Assembly: GCA_030141605.1 (NCBI GenBank)
Contig: JAQGDQ010000142.1
Location: forward strand, 124,001 to 188,000
Direction of reading: 5' to 3'
DNA: 64,000 nucleotides
DNA from: Tubiluchus corallicola
Taxonomy: Eukaryota > Priapulida > Priapulimorpha > Priapulimorphida > Tubiluchidae
The translations under genes were made by a program, and so were the position numbers. Shown here in pieces: positions 13,440 to 28,019 of the stretch (position 1 is its first letter; every line of letters begins with the position of its first letter). The notes under the pieces are model-generated. The model saw nothing but the letters and a program-made list of their open reading frames with translations. It was not told where the DNA came from and ran no database searches.

Positions 13440-13464
13440 TATATGGTGTATATATATATATATG
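13384..13464 (+). repeat. Compound (CA)n / (GCAC)n / (TA)n microsatellite
   Basis: CA repeats, then about eight GCAC tetramers, then CA again, then an alternating TA tract to 13464. Alternating purine-pyrimidine DNA of this kind is Z-DNA-prone (general knowledge). Confidence 0.95.
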
Positions 13465-14089
13465 ACGTTTTCACACTGGCGTTGTGTTAGTTGACACACA
13501 GATCCAAGAGTTTATTTTCACTTCAAACGTAGACAGGTAAATAAGTGAAATGATTAAGTTAGAGTTGCACTTTTCAATTTTGAAACCCCAGCTGCTTGGA
13601 TACAATAGAGGTCAACTGTGGATATTGCCAAGCCGTTTGTAATAGCGCATTTTTGACAGAGCTTTTCATTTCAAACGCAGACAAGTAAATAATAGACCTA
13701 GAGTTTACATTGTCACACAAGCAAATAAATGACCCTGTAAACTAAATACCGCGATGAAAGATTTTAGTTTTCTGCTTTTGTTATAGTGAACTAAATGTGT
13801 TCACATTTATGGAGTTTTCGGCTACAAATTCGTTAATTACGTTATACACAGTCCTGCTTTCTATTATACATGCTTACGCGACTAAAAGAATGTTCTTACA
13901 GTGAACTATACACATTGATAATGCAGTTCTAGCTTGAGCTGTGTGCATTACTGAATTATTGTGATGATAATGAGACTTCGTCAGTGTAGAGCATTGTAAC
14001 TTAACGTAATATTGTCATGGAAATGGATTTATTCCGACTTATTGGTTTTGTACTTGTCACTACACTAGATAACTTTTCACTGCACTTAG
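13465..14089. other. Non-coding stretch, nothing distinct
   Basis: No exon, RNA or repeat seen apart from chance similarity between two segments containing TTCA-TTTCAAACG (about 13518 and 13664). Confidence 0.35.
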
Positions 14090-14735
14090 TGTAGACTTCA
14101 CTACACTTCATTACACTGCACTGCACTTCACTACACTATGCTAAACTACACTACACTATACTACTCTATGCTTCACTACGCTGCATTGTGCTACGCTGCA
14201 CTGTGCTATGCTACGCTACGCTACACTACACTACACTACACTACACTACACTACACTACACTACACTACACTACACTACACTACACTACACTACACTACA
14301 CTACACTACACTACACTACACTACGCTACACTACACTACACTACGCTACACTACACTACACTACACTCACTACACTACACTACACTACACTACACTATAC
14401 CACACTACACTACACTATGCTTCACTACGCTCCACTACGCTATGCTACACTATATGCCACTACTCTACACTGCACCAGACTATACTACACTACACTGCGC
14501 TACACTATACTAAACTAAACTACACTATGCTACACTCATTTCACTACACTCCGCTATGATACACTGCACTTCACAGTGCTAAACTGCACTACATTACACT
14601 ACACTATACTACACTGCACTACTCTACACTATATTACACTGCACTGCACTGCACTGCACTACATAACACTACACTGCAATGTACTGAACTACACTACATT
14701 GCACTGCTCTGCAATTCACTACATTGCTTTACAAT
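14090..14735 (+). repeat. (CACTA)n pentanucleotide array, main block
   Basis: The core at about 14218-14335 is near-perfect CACTA. Outward the unit decays by single substitutions to GCACT, CGCTA, TGCTA and ATACT over some 640 bp. Because 5 and 3 are coprime, all three + frames stay open as repeating HYTTL-type peptides, which creates three overlapping false ORFs. Confidence 0.96.
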
Positions 14736-14882
14736 GTCAAAAGTCATGATTTTTAGAATCTCGGGCACTGAAAATTTCGCGTTGTCGTTTTGATGCGTAA
14801 TATGAAGTGTGATATAGTGTAGGACTGTAATATGTACATGTACATCGTATTGTATATAGTACATCGTTTTTATATCGTGATT

Positions 14883-15027
14883 GCGCTACATTGCACTACA
14901 CTCTACTACACCGCACTGCCCAGCATTACATTGCACCGCACCACACTATACTTAAACGAAACTACTTTATACTATACAACGACACTATACTGCACCACAT
15001 TGCACTGCAGTACACTATGCTATACTT
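14883..15027 (+). repeat. (CACTA)n pentanucleotide array, decayed satellite block
   Basis: After about 150 bp of unique sequence the CACTA/CACTG motif resumes in degenerate form (CACTACACTCTACTACACCG). It is clearly the same unit as the main array, split by insertion or local decay. Confidence 0.9.
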
Positions 15028-15777
15028 TTCATATCGTTCATATAAAAAGATTTTAAAAGTATTTAAGCTTTTTGAAAACGATTTTTCTATACACAAGTCT
15101 TTATCTTTGTCATCAATGTTTTTCTTTGCAAGTTTTCCACAGCTTATAGTATCGTTATTAATGTTTACGAGTCATCTCATATTGACAGATGCTCTCTTTT
15201 AAGAGTGCAGTATTTCCGACTCTTAAATTATAGAGGTGAAATTACTACGTGTGCGTGACTTGTCTTATTTCCCGTGGGGTTGTATTAGCTGCACTAGTGA
15301 CTATTACCCGGAGAGTGTGGACGGTCTTTCCTGCTAGCCCAATATGTCAATGACAAACCATTAGGATGATACGGTACTAAGTCTATTGATGCTGGCAAAC
15401 TCAAACAACTGTAATAATTATTGATCTTTTCTGAGTTCTGCTCAATTAGCTGCATTGTGGCCGACACACATATCGGACAGTTCAAGAGTTATGGTTAAGA
15501 TAGGTTAGAAAGGATGGCCACTGCTCTGTGGATGTCATGATTTCTATAAGAAGTGTGAGTGTAACCTTATCATGGTAGATATGCAAGCAAATCTACTTAA
15601 CAGGTCGAGTAGGCCTAGAATGTTAAGAAACGTTTTGAATGAATTGAAGTTAACACGTTGCAATCGTAAGTAAACGAAATACGTTTGACAGCCTAAAAAA
15701 TTTTGACTCGACGTTGTCTTGAATCATTATCATTCGCATTCTGAGCAACTATGTTAACTTGGTATGCGTGTATTTAA
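15028..15777. other. Non-coding stretch, nothing distinct
   Basis: No exon, RNA or repeat recognised. A TAGGCCTA palindrome lies at 15610. Confidence 0.4.
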
Positions 15778-15855
15778 ATGCAACGCAACACAACACACCA
15801 CAACACAACAGAACACAATACAACACAATACAATACAAAATAATACAATCAATTA
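15778..15855 (+). repeat. (CAACA/CAATA)n pentanucleotide array
   Basis: CAACGCAACACAACACACCA grades into ACAATACAACACAATACAAT. Period 5 with an internal gradient from CAACA to CAATA. Confidence 0.92.
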
Positions 15856-18440
<2,585 letters not shown>

Positions 18441-21400
18441 TATATAGGTTAGATTATTTTGAGTTATGAGCTTTGGGGTAGGATATGAAAGACCTCCCGG
18501 TTTTCCTCTAAGTTTCAATCAGTTAGGAAAATTGGCTGAGGTGTGTCAAAAAAGAAGAATTAAATTTGAATGCTGAACTAAGTATATGTAAGGTAAACTG
18601 GCAAAGATGGCTTTATATTTTATGCTATTGATTATAATATGTTTAACGCCTGAAGAGATATAATCAGGTTGCTTGGAGTATTATACTTATTACACAAGAA
18701 TGACGAGGACACGGGAATGGAATGTAAACGTCTTTGAACCACTTTTGGAAAAAACATTCCAATATAATGTGTAGTTATCTGTATTACCACTCTCGTTCTG
18801 CAAATTGCTTCGCATTGAAAAGTAGGATATTTTGATGTTAAATGGTTCATAATAGGTTTTAAATTGTAAATAGGACTGGAACGCTCTTGGGAAACTTCAG
18901 AACCTCCAGCTGATCTAATAAATGTTAGCTGTCCGGTAGAAGCATTAATTGTCCTATCCCCGGAGCCCTTGCCCTAACTGGATTTTGCTGCAAGAATTTC
19001 GCAAGTACATGTATGAGCTTTGACCCGTCTTTGTGGAGCTGTAAACCGTTTTACTGTTTTGTTTTATGGGCATTAGTGTTTTTGCCCGGGCTTGCTTTTA
19101 CACAAATCGCATTATTGACTAGCGAATTAGCGGCTTGTGAGCTGGCTGATCCCTGAGCTTTTGCTAAATGTAGGTACCCAAGCTAAAATTCTTACTCAGT
19201 AAATCAGCACAGTGGCATTAACAAAATCGATCATTATACGTTCGTTATCTAGTTGCTCTCCATCCTTTCGCTTAAAAATCAAAAGGCACTCTTATCTGTT
19301 GTTTTGTACACGGTAAGACTATTTTGCACACACGGCTATAATATTGCCGTTTGAATGTAGAACATCAAACAGAAAGTAGAGTCTTGGTTTTTAGTATTAC
19401 GTACGAGCGAAATAGCATAGACTGATTTTGTTGAGAGACAGTGAACTTAAAGAAGAGCATGAGAAGCAATTTATTTTATTTGTCATATTTTATTATTACT
19501 TGCTCTATCTTAGTACAAGTTGTATATTTATAAAACTCTCGTGTAGGTGTTGAAATGTAGGTCACGCGCTGAAAGAATTTTAAGCAGGTATCATGTTAAT
19601 TAATTCACATTTTTGGTTTTGATTGATCTGGGTACCAAAACATCATACAAGAACTTGGCCGCAGAGAAGGGTTCATGTAAAATATGTATAATTTGTTTTA
19701 GATTATAATTACTGAATGCGCGATCTGGGTGATGCAGATGTTTTGGAATTTGCTAACTTGTGCGTTTTATAATCGGCCTGGATGTCTTGTTATACATTTC
19801 ATCTAAGTTCAGTATAGCCTGGATTAATATACGTTCAAATTTAATCACACCAAATCATATTTATTATGATTAAATTACAGTTCACATCAATACTTATACA
19901 ACTTATCTAATCATGTGTGTACACTATTCATATACGTATGTATAATAAAAGAAAACTTATTAGTAAGTGTTGTGTTATTGATGATGGTTTTTGGTTATAG
20001 CTGAATCACTTGACATTTTTGAATTGTTATGTTCGTATTCATGTGTTCACTTCTGTAATGTTGGTTATACTTAATGTTGCAATCTAGCTCTTTTTTGTTA
20101 ATTGGATGGATTCATGGATGTTTTGCGTACACGTTCCTGTGAACGCAGTACGCAAAATGCACCACACTAACCAAAGGTGGTTGGAGATTCTTCTTTAAGC
20201 CTTTTTAAGCGTTAAATTTGGCTAAATGAAATTTTCCATGGTCGAAATAACACGCACACTAGATATATAGCCTGTATATTAGGTCTATAAGCGATTGTAC
20301 TTTTTCATCTGTTTAAGTCTGCACGTACAAGATAGTCTTGACTGAATCACATGGTATCCAATATAAGTAAAAATGATCAAAATCGTGGTTTTGTTTGTCT
20401 CAGTTGTTTATTAGTGTAATCCTTGACTGCCTTTAGCGAGGTGAACATTCCTTAATATTCATACCTAGTTTGTCTCTAGTTCTAAGTCGAGTAATATTTG
20501 TTGTTCGTCTAGGTCATAGTAACGTCCTGAGGCAAGAAATCCGTATCATAAACCCATGAAACATTGAATTTCTCATGTGAATTGTTTCTTATGCGGATCA
20601 TTATATAAGCTTCGTCAGGTATTGCTGTATAGGGTCTAGGTGACTCCCATCGTATCTGGCTGAATAGTAGTGTTATTACTGCTGTAGCTCACTGATAAAA
20701 TGACTGACAATTGTTTTTAAGAATACACATATTTTATTGGGTGATTTCACTGGTTTACTGACACTAACAGTTAAACTATCTAAAACTTCTATTACTTTAA
20801 ATATAGCATATAATTTGAGTTATGATGAATTTATTTAAAATCATCCACATAACTTCCAATACGTTTCGGTAGTCATAGAGTATCATCAGCTGAGTAGAAT
20901 TGAATCTCAAATTTAAAATGTAAAACTCAAGAATAGAATAATTTTATAAACAACTTAAATTTACTTAAACTATTGCCTTATAAATTTTACATTTGTTAAA
21001 TACAAAAGTTGATTTGAGTAAATTAATATAAACTACTGAATAAAATAACGCAGATTCATTTTTTGACTAATTATATCCATGTAAGCTTCAGCTTTTGTAA
21101 TTATTGGCAACTTGTTATTGGATACCGAAGGTAAAATTGTTAGGCCTACATATACATTTCTTTTGCAAAAGTAAATGCGAAAATAACTAAATAATTCGTA
21201 ACCTACACAGCAGCTTCAAATGTTGAGAAAAATTTCTTGAGAAACTTCTTGAAAATCATCTGAATAATATATATGTATGTTTTATATATGGTGTATGTAA
21301 TTAGTAGATTTTTTTGAGGTTGGTCGAATTAGTGAACTTGTTTTGTCCATTGTTGCATTTATCACTTGTACCGTAGGATACGTTACATTAGGCTCGTTCA

Positions 21401-23213
21401 TAAAATTTTTGACGCAGTGCGATGTGGAGCGGTTTTGTTGGTGATTAAGTCGACAAACAAGCAATGTCTTGATTTGTACATCGGAATCTGGTAGAGTTTA
21501 ATGCTATTTTTGAAATATTTTTAAATCAGGCTAGTAGGTCTATTTTAGACCGTCACAGAATTTGAACTTGCCAACATCTGATTCACTGGAATTCCAGCTG
21601 CGTCATGCACGATTGCTTTTAATAAGACGATAAAATATCATATTTGGGCCTGAGTTTTCGATGTATGATATTAAATTTTGTATTCAGTATTTTGTTAGCA
21701 TTCTGCCTAAGCTATGTAAAAAAAGCAATATCAAGATTTGAAGTTCATCAGTGATGTATCATTTACGACAACTGTGTTAATATAGTTTGCATATATTTTA
21801 GAATAGGTGAACTAATGTAGAACTACAGTTATGAATGGAATTTGGAGATATCACCCTGTATTATACGCTGGATTTTACTCTTCTGCACGAATGTCTAGCT
21901 TAAGCGGAATCTGATACTAAAACTTGGAATAAAGAAATGTTGCTTGCTTTCTTTTTTGGCTAGGTCATTTACCCCAAATGCTGTTTTTATGCAGGTGATG
22001 CTCAAGTTCCTTTTTCCACGCGCTATAATGTACCGACAGCACACCTGTATCGCTGCGGGTAACATCAAAGCCAGGCGATCGTAATTAATAACGTATGTAA
22101 ATTAAACGTAAATTACCACCGCAACCATAACAAACTCTAATGAAAGCACTCAAAGCAAGGTGCAGTGCAGTAGCTATTATAGCCGAGGGACGCTTGACAG
22201 TCATCCCAGCTGAGTTTTCTCCTCTCTTCCTGGTTCACGCCTTTGAGTAACACAGAGTTAAAAAAGTCACTAGATAAGAAAACTAGATAGGCGCACCAGA
22301 AAAATCTTGTCAGATATATGTACGCAATTCAAAGTTCTTTATCAATTATCTGAGTCTAGGCAAATTTAGATTTTACAGTAGCACAAGTAGGCGAGGCCGA
22401 GCGAAAGTAAAGTGTAAGTGGGCCATTAGTTACGAAACGGATTACATTACACAACTTTAAGACATATATATACAACGTTAAGCAATTACTGAGTAAGGTT
22501 CTTAGATGTTACAGACTATGAAGTTAGCACTAGAATCCAGAGCGAGTACTTTTATATTGAGAACATAAGTGCGTTTCCGATCGAAACAGATTAGGAGTGT
22601 AATAAATTTGGCGACCATTATTACTTCGCAAGATGGTGGGTCGGGCTCAACAAGTCACAACAACAGCATATAGCGTGCCTTTTTCGTTCGTAAGATATAT
22701 TATTTTTACTTAAAAAGAGCTTTTATTGTGGTTATGTTGTACATTTACTTATAAATTGAGTCTGAAAAGGTGTTTGTAATTACCTTTGGGAAATATTTGA
22801 TTTCTGTGTGCAAGAACTGCTCAGTAAACGTGAAGCAAAGTGTTTATTAGATAGAGGCATGGCGACAGACTTACCAAAAATAGCGCTTCACGAAAATCGT
22901 TGATTTTGTTGTTTCTGTTTTTAAACTCAATCAGTATTTACCCTCTTTAAATTTATGGGATGTTCTTAAACGAACTCCTCATGGAAGCAGCTGCAGAACT
23001 CAAAAGGGCGGTTTAATCAGTTTTCATGGAAATTTATTTAATTATTCTGAGGGAAGAGCAAACACCAACTGAATCAGGATTGATGGTAGACTGAAAATTG
23101 TAGGGAAACTGAGTTACGTCATCTCGAGATCTTGAAGATGGTGAAAGTAAATTGTGTTTGCAAGAAGCTTGCTAGGCTAGGTCAAAAAATAACCGGCAGC
23201 GTAACTGCATAAG
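18441..23213. other. Non-coding stretch with one strong hairpin
   Basis: No accepted exon. The imperfect hairpin at 20121-20157 is listed separately. An exon-like segment near 21995-22060 has acceptor- and donor-like ends but no recognisable product. Otherwise AT-rich unique DNA. Confidence 0.4.
20121..20157. other. Imperfect hairpin TTTTGCGTAC / GTACGCAAAA
   Basis: 10-bp perfect arms (20121-20130 and 20148-20157) enclose a second CGTTC/GAACG stem around a CTGT loop, giving about 15 paired bases with a small bulge. It could be a decayed palindromic element or a chance cruciform. There is no flanking evidence for a microRNA precursor. Confidence 0.6.
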
Positions 23214-23378
23214 ATGGAATATTCTGGTCAACCTTATTCTCGGGGAAGAGGTTTACGTTCCGGTGGAAGTCGTGTTCGTGGATTTATACCGAATGTTTAC
23301 CAAGTTTCTATCCAAAATAATGCGTTGGTTAAATGCTTGATTTTATTAATTATTTTATACGTCCTTTGTTATTTATAA
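23214..23378 (+). CDS. Possible short open frame with Arg-Gly-rich N-terminus (speculative)
   Basis: An ATG in good context (AAGATGG) opens a 54-codon frame beginning MEYSGQPYSRGRGLRSGGSR then VRGFIPN, before turning into a hydrophobic AT-rich tail (LILLIILYVLCYL). The first 27 residues are richer in G and R than surrounding random translation, and RG/RGG motifs are common at N-termini of RNA-binding and Argonaute/Piwi-type proteins. It could be a first coding exon ending near 23297-23304, or part of a retroelement. The possible donors (AAT|GTTTAC, CAA|GTTTCT) are weak. No partner exon identified. Confidence 0.2.
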   Translation: MEYSGQPYSRGRGLRSGGSRVRGFIPNVYQVSIQNNALVKCLILLIILYVLCYL

Positions 23379-25014
23379 AAATTTGCTAAAATAGCAAGAG
23401 GAACAACATGTCAAGTTGAGTCCGCGTTTCATGAGAATTTTGGTGGCATCAAACTTGGCTTCATACGTTTACTGCTGGAAAGTCACTAGTAAACCTGAAA
23501 GTGAGCACCACTTGTTTTTCAAACAAGCCAAGCCACTAGTTTACGTGTTCTTAGCCATTCGATATTAGACACATTTCGGTGGCAACAGAAACACTCCTCA
23601 TCCGTTGTTCTAGAGTGGGGCGGTCTCACAGCTTGGTCATCTGCTTTTAGTGTAACCCCACAAAAGGACGTTGCATGGTGTATGGTCTGTTGAGTATATG
23701 CGCTTTAACACTCCTGTTCTAGATCAGCACGATAGCAGAAGAAAATGGCATAAAATTGCAAATATAGACTAAAAACTACTTAATAAGTTTGCCGTAAGAT
23801 GAACGTCGTGTTAGTTGCTTAGTGAATTCAGTGAAATGAATCGTTCAATTGAAAAGTGAGTGAGAGGGAAATTAGTGAGTGACTTACGAGTATAGAATAT
23901 TAGAGATTTTACTGCTGGGTTTGCATATTTTCTGTAAGTTTTTTGCAATTAGCCTGTACAGTTTGTACCGAATCCAGCAAAAACTTTCGAATGGAAGCTG
24001 TTTACTTGTCGAGGTTCAGAGGAGAATCTACACAATAATTACCCTGTAGTAGATCTACCTGTAGTTGATTATCAGTTGATAATACTACAGGATGGTGTAC
24101 TTCTTACACTCAAAATAATAAAAGAACACCTGTTACCGACAAGCTATACTCCAAACAGAAGGAACCAGACGCTTCAGATAATGAACGTTTATTGCAGGTA
24201 GACTGAATGAAATGATGAAAATCATGAAATTGAGTTCGAATAGGTAGGAAATGTTTAAGTTATTGCCATTTTAGAAATTATATATCACCACTTACACTTC
24301 ATTTCACGCCATTCGACTAATGTGTTCACATTTTTGTCTAATTTTTTTCACAAATATATTGATGCTAACTTTAGATTAAATTGCTTTAGATAAGAGTATC
24401 TAAGAATACTTTTAGCTTAAAAAATATTGTACCGTACTTCTTGGTTTTTAGACTTTATTTGCATTATTTCTGGTCGACCTGTCTCTGCAATAATCCTACG
24501 TCATTGTTTCTTTGTGTCCAACGTTTTTTTGCGTTCACCAATTCACGTGATCATTGATCAGTCGAAAAACATTTTAAATAATGTTAAATATAGGGTACAT
24601 ACAATTGTTTGTTTGGGGTGATGAGTTCATGTATTTGAATAGTTGAATTATGAATAGAGGGATAAACTGAACACGTGTCTGCTAACAATAAGAACGTGTC
24701 TGTAAAGATTATAGGAAGAGCTTGTCTGATCAATATTATAGGGATTTAACGGTTATATACTTAAATCGCAGACATGCAAGCATTCCATCCATATTTGTAA
24801 ACCAAAATCTTTCGTTATTGGAGCATAATAATTAGAAGTAGCAAGATTATGTTCTAATATGTTTGCATAATGGAACAGTGCTTTCTTTGTGCAAGTTTGA
24901 TTTATCATTTGTGCTCTTCGAATTACTATGCGTAAACCACAATTAAGGGTCTAATAAGGATTGCAATGAGTAATTCGAATTCATATGATTACTTCGCACT
25001 GTCTGAGATATCTT
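23379..25014. other. Non-coding stretch, nothing distinct
   Basis: Unique AT-rich DNA. A small imperfect inverted motif CTGTAGT...ACTACAG occurs near 24044-24090. No exon seen. Confidence 0.35.
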
Positions 25015-25335
25015 TGTGTTTCATTTATTACAATTTCAGTGGCTCATTTAGCTGAGGTTTTATTGATTTTATTTGATTTTTTATTTTTTTTATTTGATTA
25101 ATACGTAAAATTGATCACTAGATTATTTACGATCACGAAACATTGACTGAGCTGGGTATGTATTTCATTTATTTCAGTTTTACTAGTTCATAAAGTCCAC
25201 AGCATTAACTGAGCTTTAATGTATTTCATTTTATTTCGATTTCACTATATTATTTTCGGAATATTGACTGAGCTTGAGTATGTGTTTAAATTATTTCGAT
25301 TTTAGTTGGCTATTGTGGAGTTTTGACCGAGTTTG
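25015..25335 (+). repeat. Degenerate ~60-bp tandem repeat, 4-5 units
   Basis: TGACTGAGC-like anchors recur at 25144, 25206 (TAACTGAGC), 25265 and 25324 (TGACCGAG), spaced 59-62 bp. Each of the first three is followed by ATGTATTTCATTTATTTC-like sequence. An earlier, more decayed unit lies near 25020-25060. Confidence 0.75.
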
Positions 25336-27714
25336 TTATATCGCTTTTTGCACATTGTTTACAAATTCTTCACAGAAGCTTGGTGAAATTTTGATCCCAT
25401 ACACATAATATATAGATCCATGCAATTTTTGGCTCAGCGGATATCTGTATTTTTCATTCCTTCTTATCGTCAACTGCATGTGTTCAATTTCATGCTTCCA
25501 TGAGGTAGTGGATTTCACATTAGACAGGCTGACTGATTCCATGATCTGACTGACTGACTGATTACCTCTTATACCATTATTTTATTTCCGAAAGACATTC
25601 CCTTTCACTTGTCTTATTTGTTCAAAGTGGGGCATTTCTCAATGATTACAGGTCATTTACGCGGGGCGGATCCATTTCGTGTGTGCAGACGAGTGATTAT
25701 TTCGAACTCAAGTTTCGATAAGTTTTGAGTTGTTTGCCAAAACACGATTTGCTGGGTAAGATTTGATAGACGGAGAAACAATTTTGCGATTCCTTGCCAT
25801 GTCCAAAGCCGGCATTTTGAGTTGTGTTTCGGTTAAATCCAAAGCATTCATCTGGCTAAATGTAAAAAATAAATAGAGCAGATTTTCATTCAGTTTTTTG
25901 CGTTTATAAATTAATGAAAGGATGCATTTCAGCACAAAATACAACAAAAATCCGTAAGATGAGCTTTTCTTTATAGTGAAACATCTATGGGCTTACGAAT
26001 CTGCAATAAATGTGCAGACGCATAATATCTTCTGGCTTACTCATCTTTCCGCCAATTTACACAGCTGGAACGCTGTTTTTCTGAAACGGTGACATCAAAA
26101 CAGTGCAATTTCTTGGTTAAATGGCTGAAATGTATCAAATTCTTCCATTGAAGTAACGTTGTGCTTTTTAGCAAACAAATATGATAAAAAGTCTTCATCG
26201 CCAAAACCACTCTATGGCAAAGAATATTCATTATTGCGATTTTTTATATCTGACAGATATCATGTTTTATACCAGTTTCGATATGCGTCTTATGCTAATC
26301 CTTACCTCTTCAATAACAAGGCATTTCTGATCCCTCGTTGGCTTGAAATGCTGATAGTTACAGACGAGCAGACATGAAGAAGTGGGATCATTTAAGGAAA
26401 TTATATTGAGCTGTCTAGACTACATTAACCGCATCATTTATAAGAGTGATTTCCCTTCGATGCTGATTGCGTTGTTGCGTTCATAAATTGTGTAATGTTC
26501 ATGACATGGGATTAACTTCATTGTACTGCACGGTTTAGCGGCGTTATTTTCGTGTAATTTGTTGTAAATCTGCAAGCACGAAATTACTAAAGCGGTTTTT
26601 ATTATAGGCCTAATTAACGTAGGACTTTATGATAGCCAAAGGATAGAGTAGAATTGTCAGAGAGACTACAGGAGAACAGCAACCTTAACCAATGTACACT
26701 TGCATAATTTCTATTGTTATATACATGATTAGTTTGTCATAATTTAAAAATTACGATGCCCTTTACCCAGAGAAATCAATCTATGTTCTTATTCATTTTT
26801 GTGCAGTTGTGATTTGAAATTATGTCTGCAATACTGATTCCCGTGATAAGTTTTATTGATGCTTCTACTGTCTACAGCTTTATAAAAATTATACCTCAGC
26901 AGGGCATTATAATGTCAGGGCTGACTTTATAATGATAACTTCGCAGAAGTGTCTGACAGACTTTTTGTTCAGAGTGACGCCATTTTCAGCCATAAATTTT
27001 AATGCAAGTGGAAATGTAGACAATTTAGTCGCCAAAATTAACGAAAATTGAAGGAAATTGCTGTTAATATGATGTTGCCCGCCTTTGCTGCAGCGGCTAA
27101 TTCACTCATCAATTCACAGTTATAAGTAATTAAGCTAGGTATTCTAAGAAAATTAGTGGTGAAGATATTTTTTCTATTTTTTTTCATTCCAGCCAGTATT
27201 TTTTAAATCAGTGTTGTTGGAAACGACTTGTTCTACAACCTATTATATGGAGTACAAATTACCAGGGGCCTTTAATACTGAATATTGTTTTAAGGAAATT
27301 AATTGCTTTCAAAAGAAAACCGCGTATATTGTTAGAGCAGTTCCTATTGGTGGAATCTTAAAACATGCTATCCTGCCGACACTTGTAGCGTCAAGCTGCA
27401 TTGTGAGCATAAACCTGGTATAATGCTTCTATTTGAAGAAGTTTCACTAAATTCTTAATTAAGTTAACTGGTTAAATAGAGAAGCGTCGGAATTCCCAAT
27501 TTATGCCTCCCCAAAAAAACTGACTTTGTCATTTGTTCAAGACACCATTATTTTCGGCTACCACTAGTCTCATCACCCGTAATGTATAGCCACATCGGCG
27601 TATTTCAGCCGTAATGTAATTAACATATCCCCCACTTCGTCATTAATTTAACATTTGATAGGGCCTAATTCATATCTGTCTCAGTCAAATAAAGGAGGGA
27701 TGCATACATTTTAG
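25336..27714. other. Non-coding or weakly coding minus-strand region
   Basis: Contains three short minus-strand segments with exon-like borders or start context (26907-26993, 26306-26350, 26095-26211; see the separate entry) and a 68-codon minus frame at 25336-25542 with ordinary-looking but unrecognised composition. Nothing on the + strand. Confidence 0.3.
26095..26350 (-). CDS. Speculative minus-strand terminal exons, unknown product
   Basis: On the minus strand, CTGTAACTATCAG precedes 45 nt (26350-26306) encoding HFKPTRDQKCLVIEE, followed by a strong donor GAAGAG|GTAAGG. After a 94-nt intron ending TTCTTTGCCATAG comes 117 nt (26211-26095) encoding SGFGDEDFLSYLFAKKHNVT then SMEEFDTFQPFNQEIALF and a stop. 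Both exons are phase 0 at the join. Composition looks more protein-like than nearby translation. About 560 nt further upstream on the same strand (26993-26907) an ATG opens MAENGVTLNKKSVRHFCE, also phase-compatible but with a weak donor (GAA|GTTATC). No homologue recognised; the combination may be chance. Confidence 0.2.
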
Positions 27715-28019
27715 CCACAACAATAGACTCTCTTTCACTGGAACTTATAAAGACTTTGTAATATGAATTAACTGTTACACTGTAGACAGTCAATACAGAA
27801 TAGTCCATTAATCATAAATATCGTGTGTATATTGTATATTATAGTCTATATATAATATACAATATATATAATATATCTATATATATATTATATATAATAT
27901 AAATACATATAATATTTATGATTAATTGACTATTCAGTATTGACTGTCTACTGTGTAACAGTTAATTTATATTACAAAGTATTTACAAGTTGCAGTAAAA
28001 GAAAATCTATTGCGACTGA
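27715..28019. mobile_element. Foldback MITE with ~107-bp inverted-repeat arms
   Basis: The left arm 27715-27821 and the right arm 27912-28019 are imperfect reverse complements. Shared blocks include AATTAACTGTTACAC, GTAGACAGTCAATAC and ATTAATCATAAATAT. The 90-bp spacer is almost entirely TA-type sequence. No coding capacity. Long arms with an AT loop fit a MITE of a Tc1/mariner-like or foldback type. Target-site duplication is not clear, so the superfamily is undecided. Confidence 0.82.

Noticed and set aside
14138-14559. Three overlapping + frames of 101-126 codons with HYTTL repeats
   Set aside because: They are the translation of the CACTA pentamer in three frames; a period-5 repeat without stops stays open in all of them.
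21995-22060. Exon-like segment between TTTTTATGCAG and GCTGCGG|GTAACA
   Set aside because: Two frames are open, but neither product is recognisable and the donor is weak.
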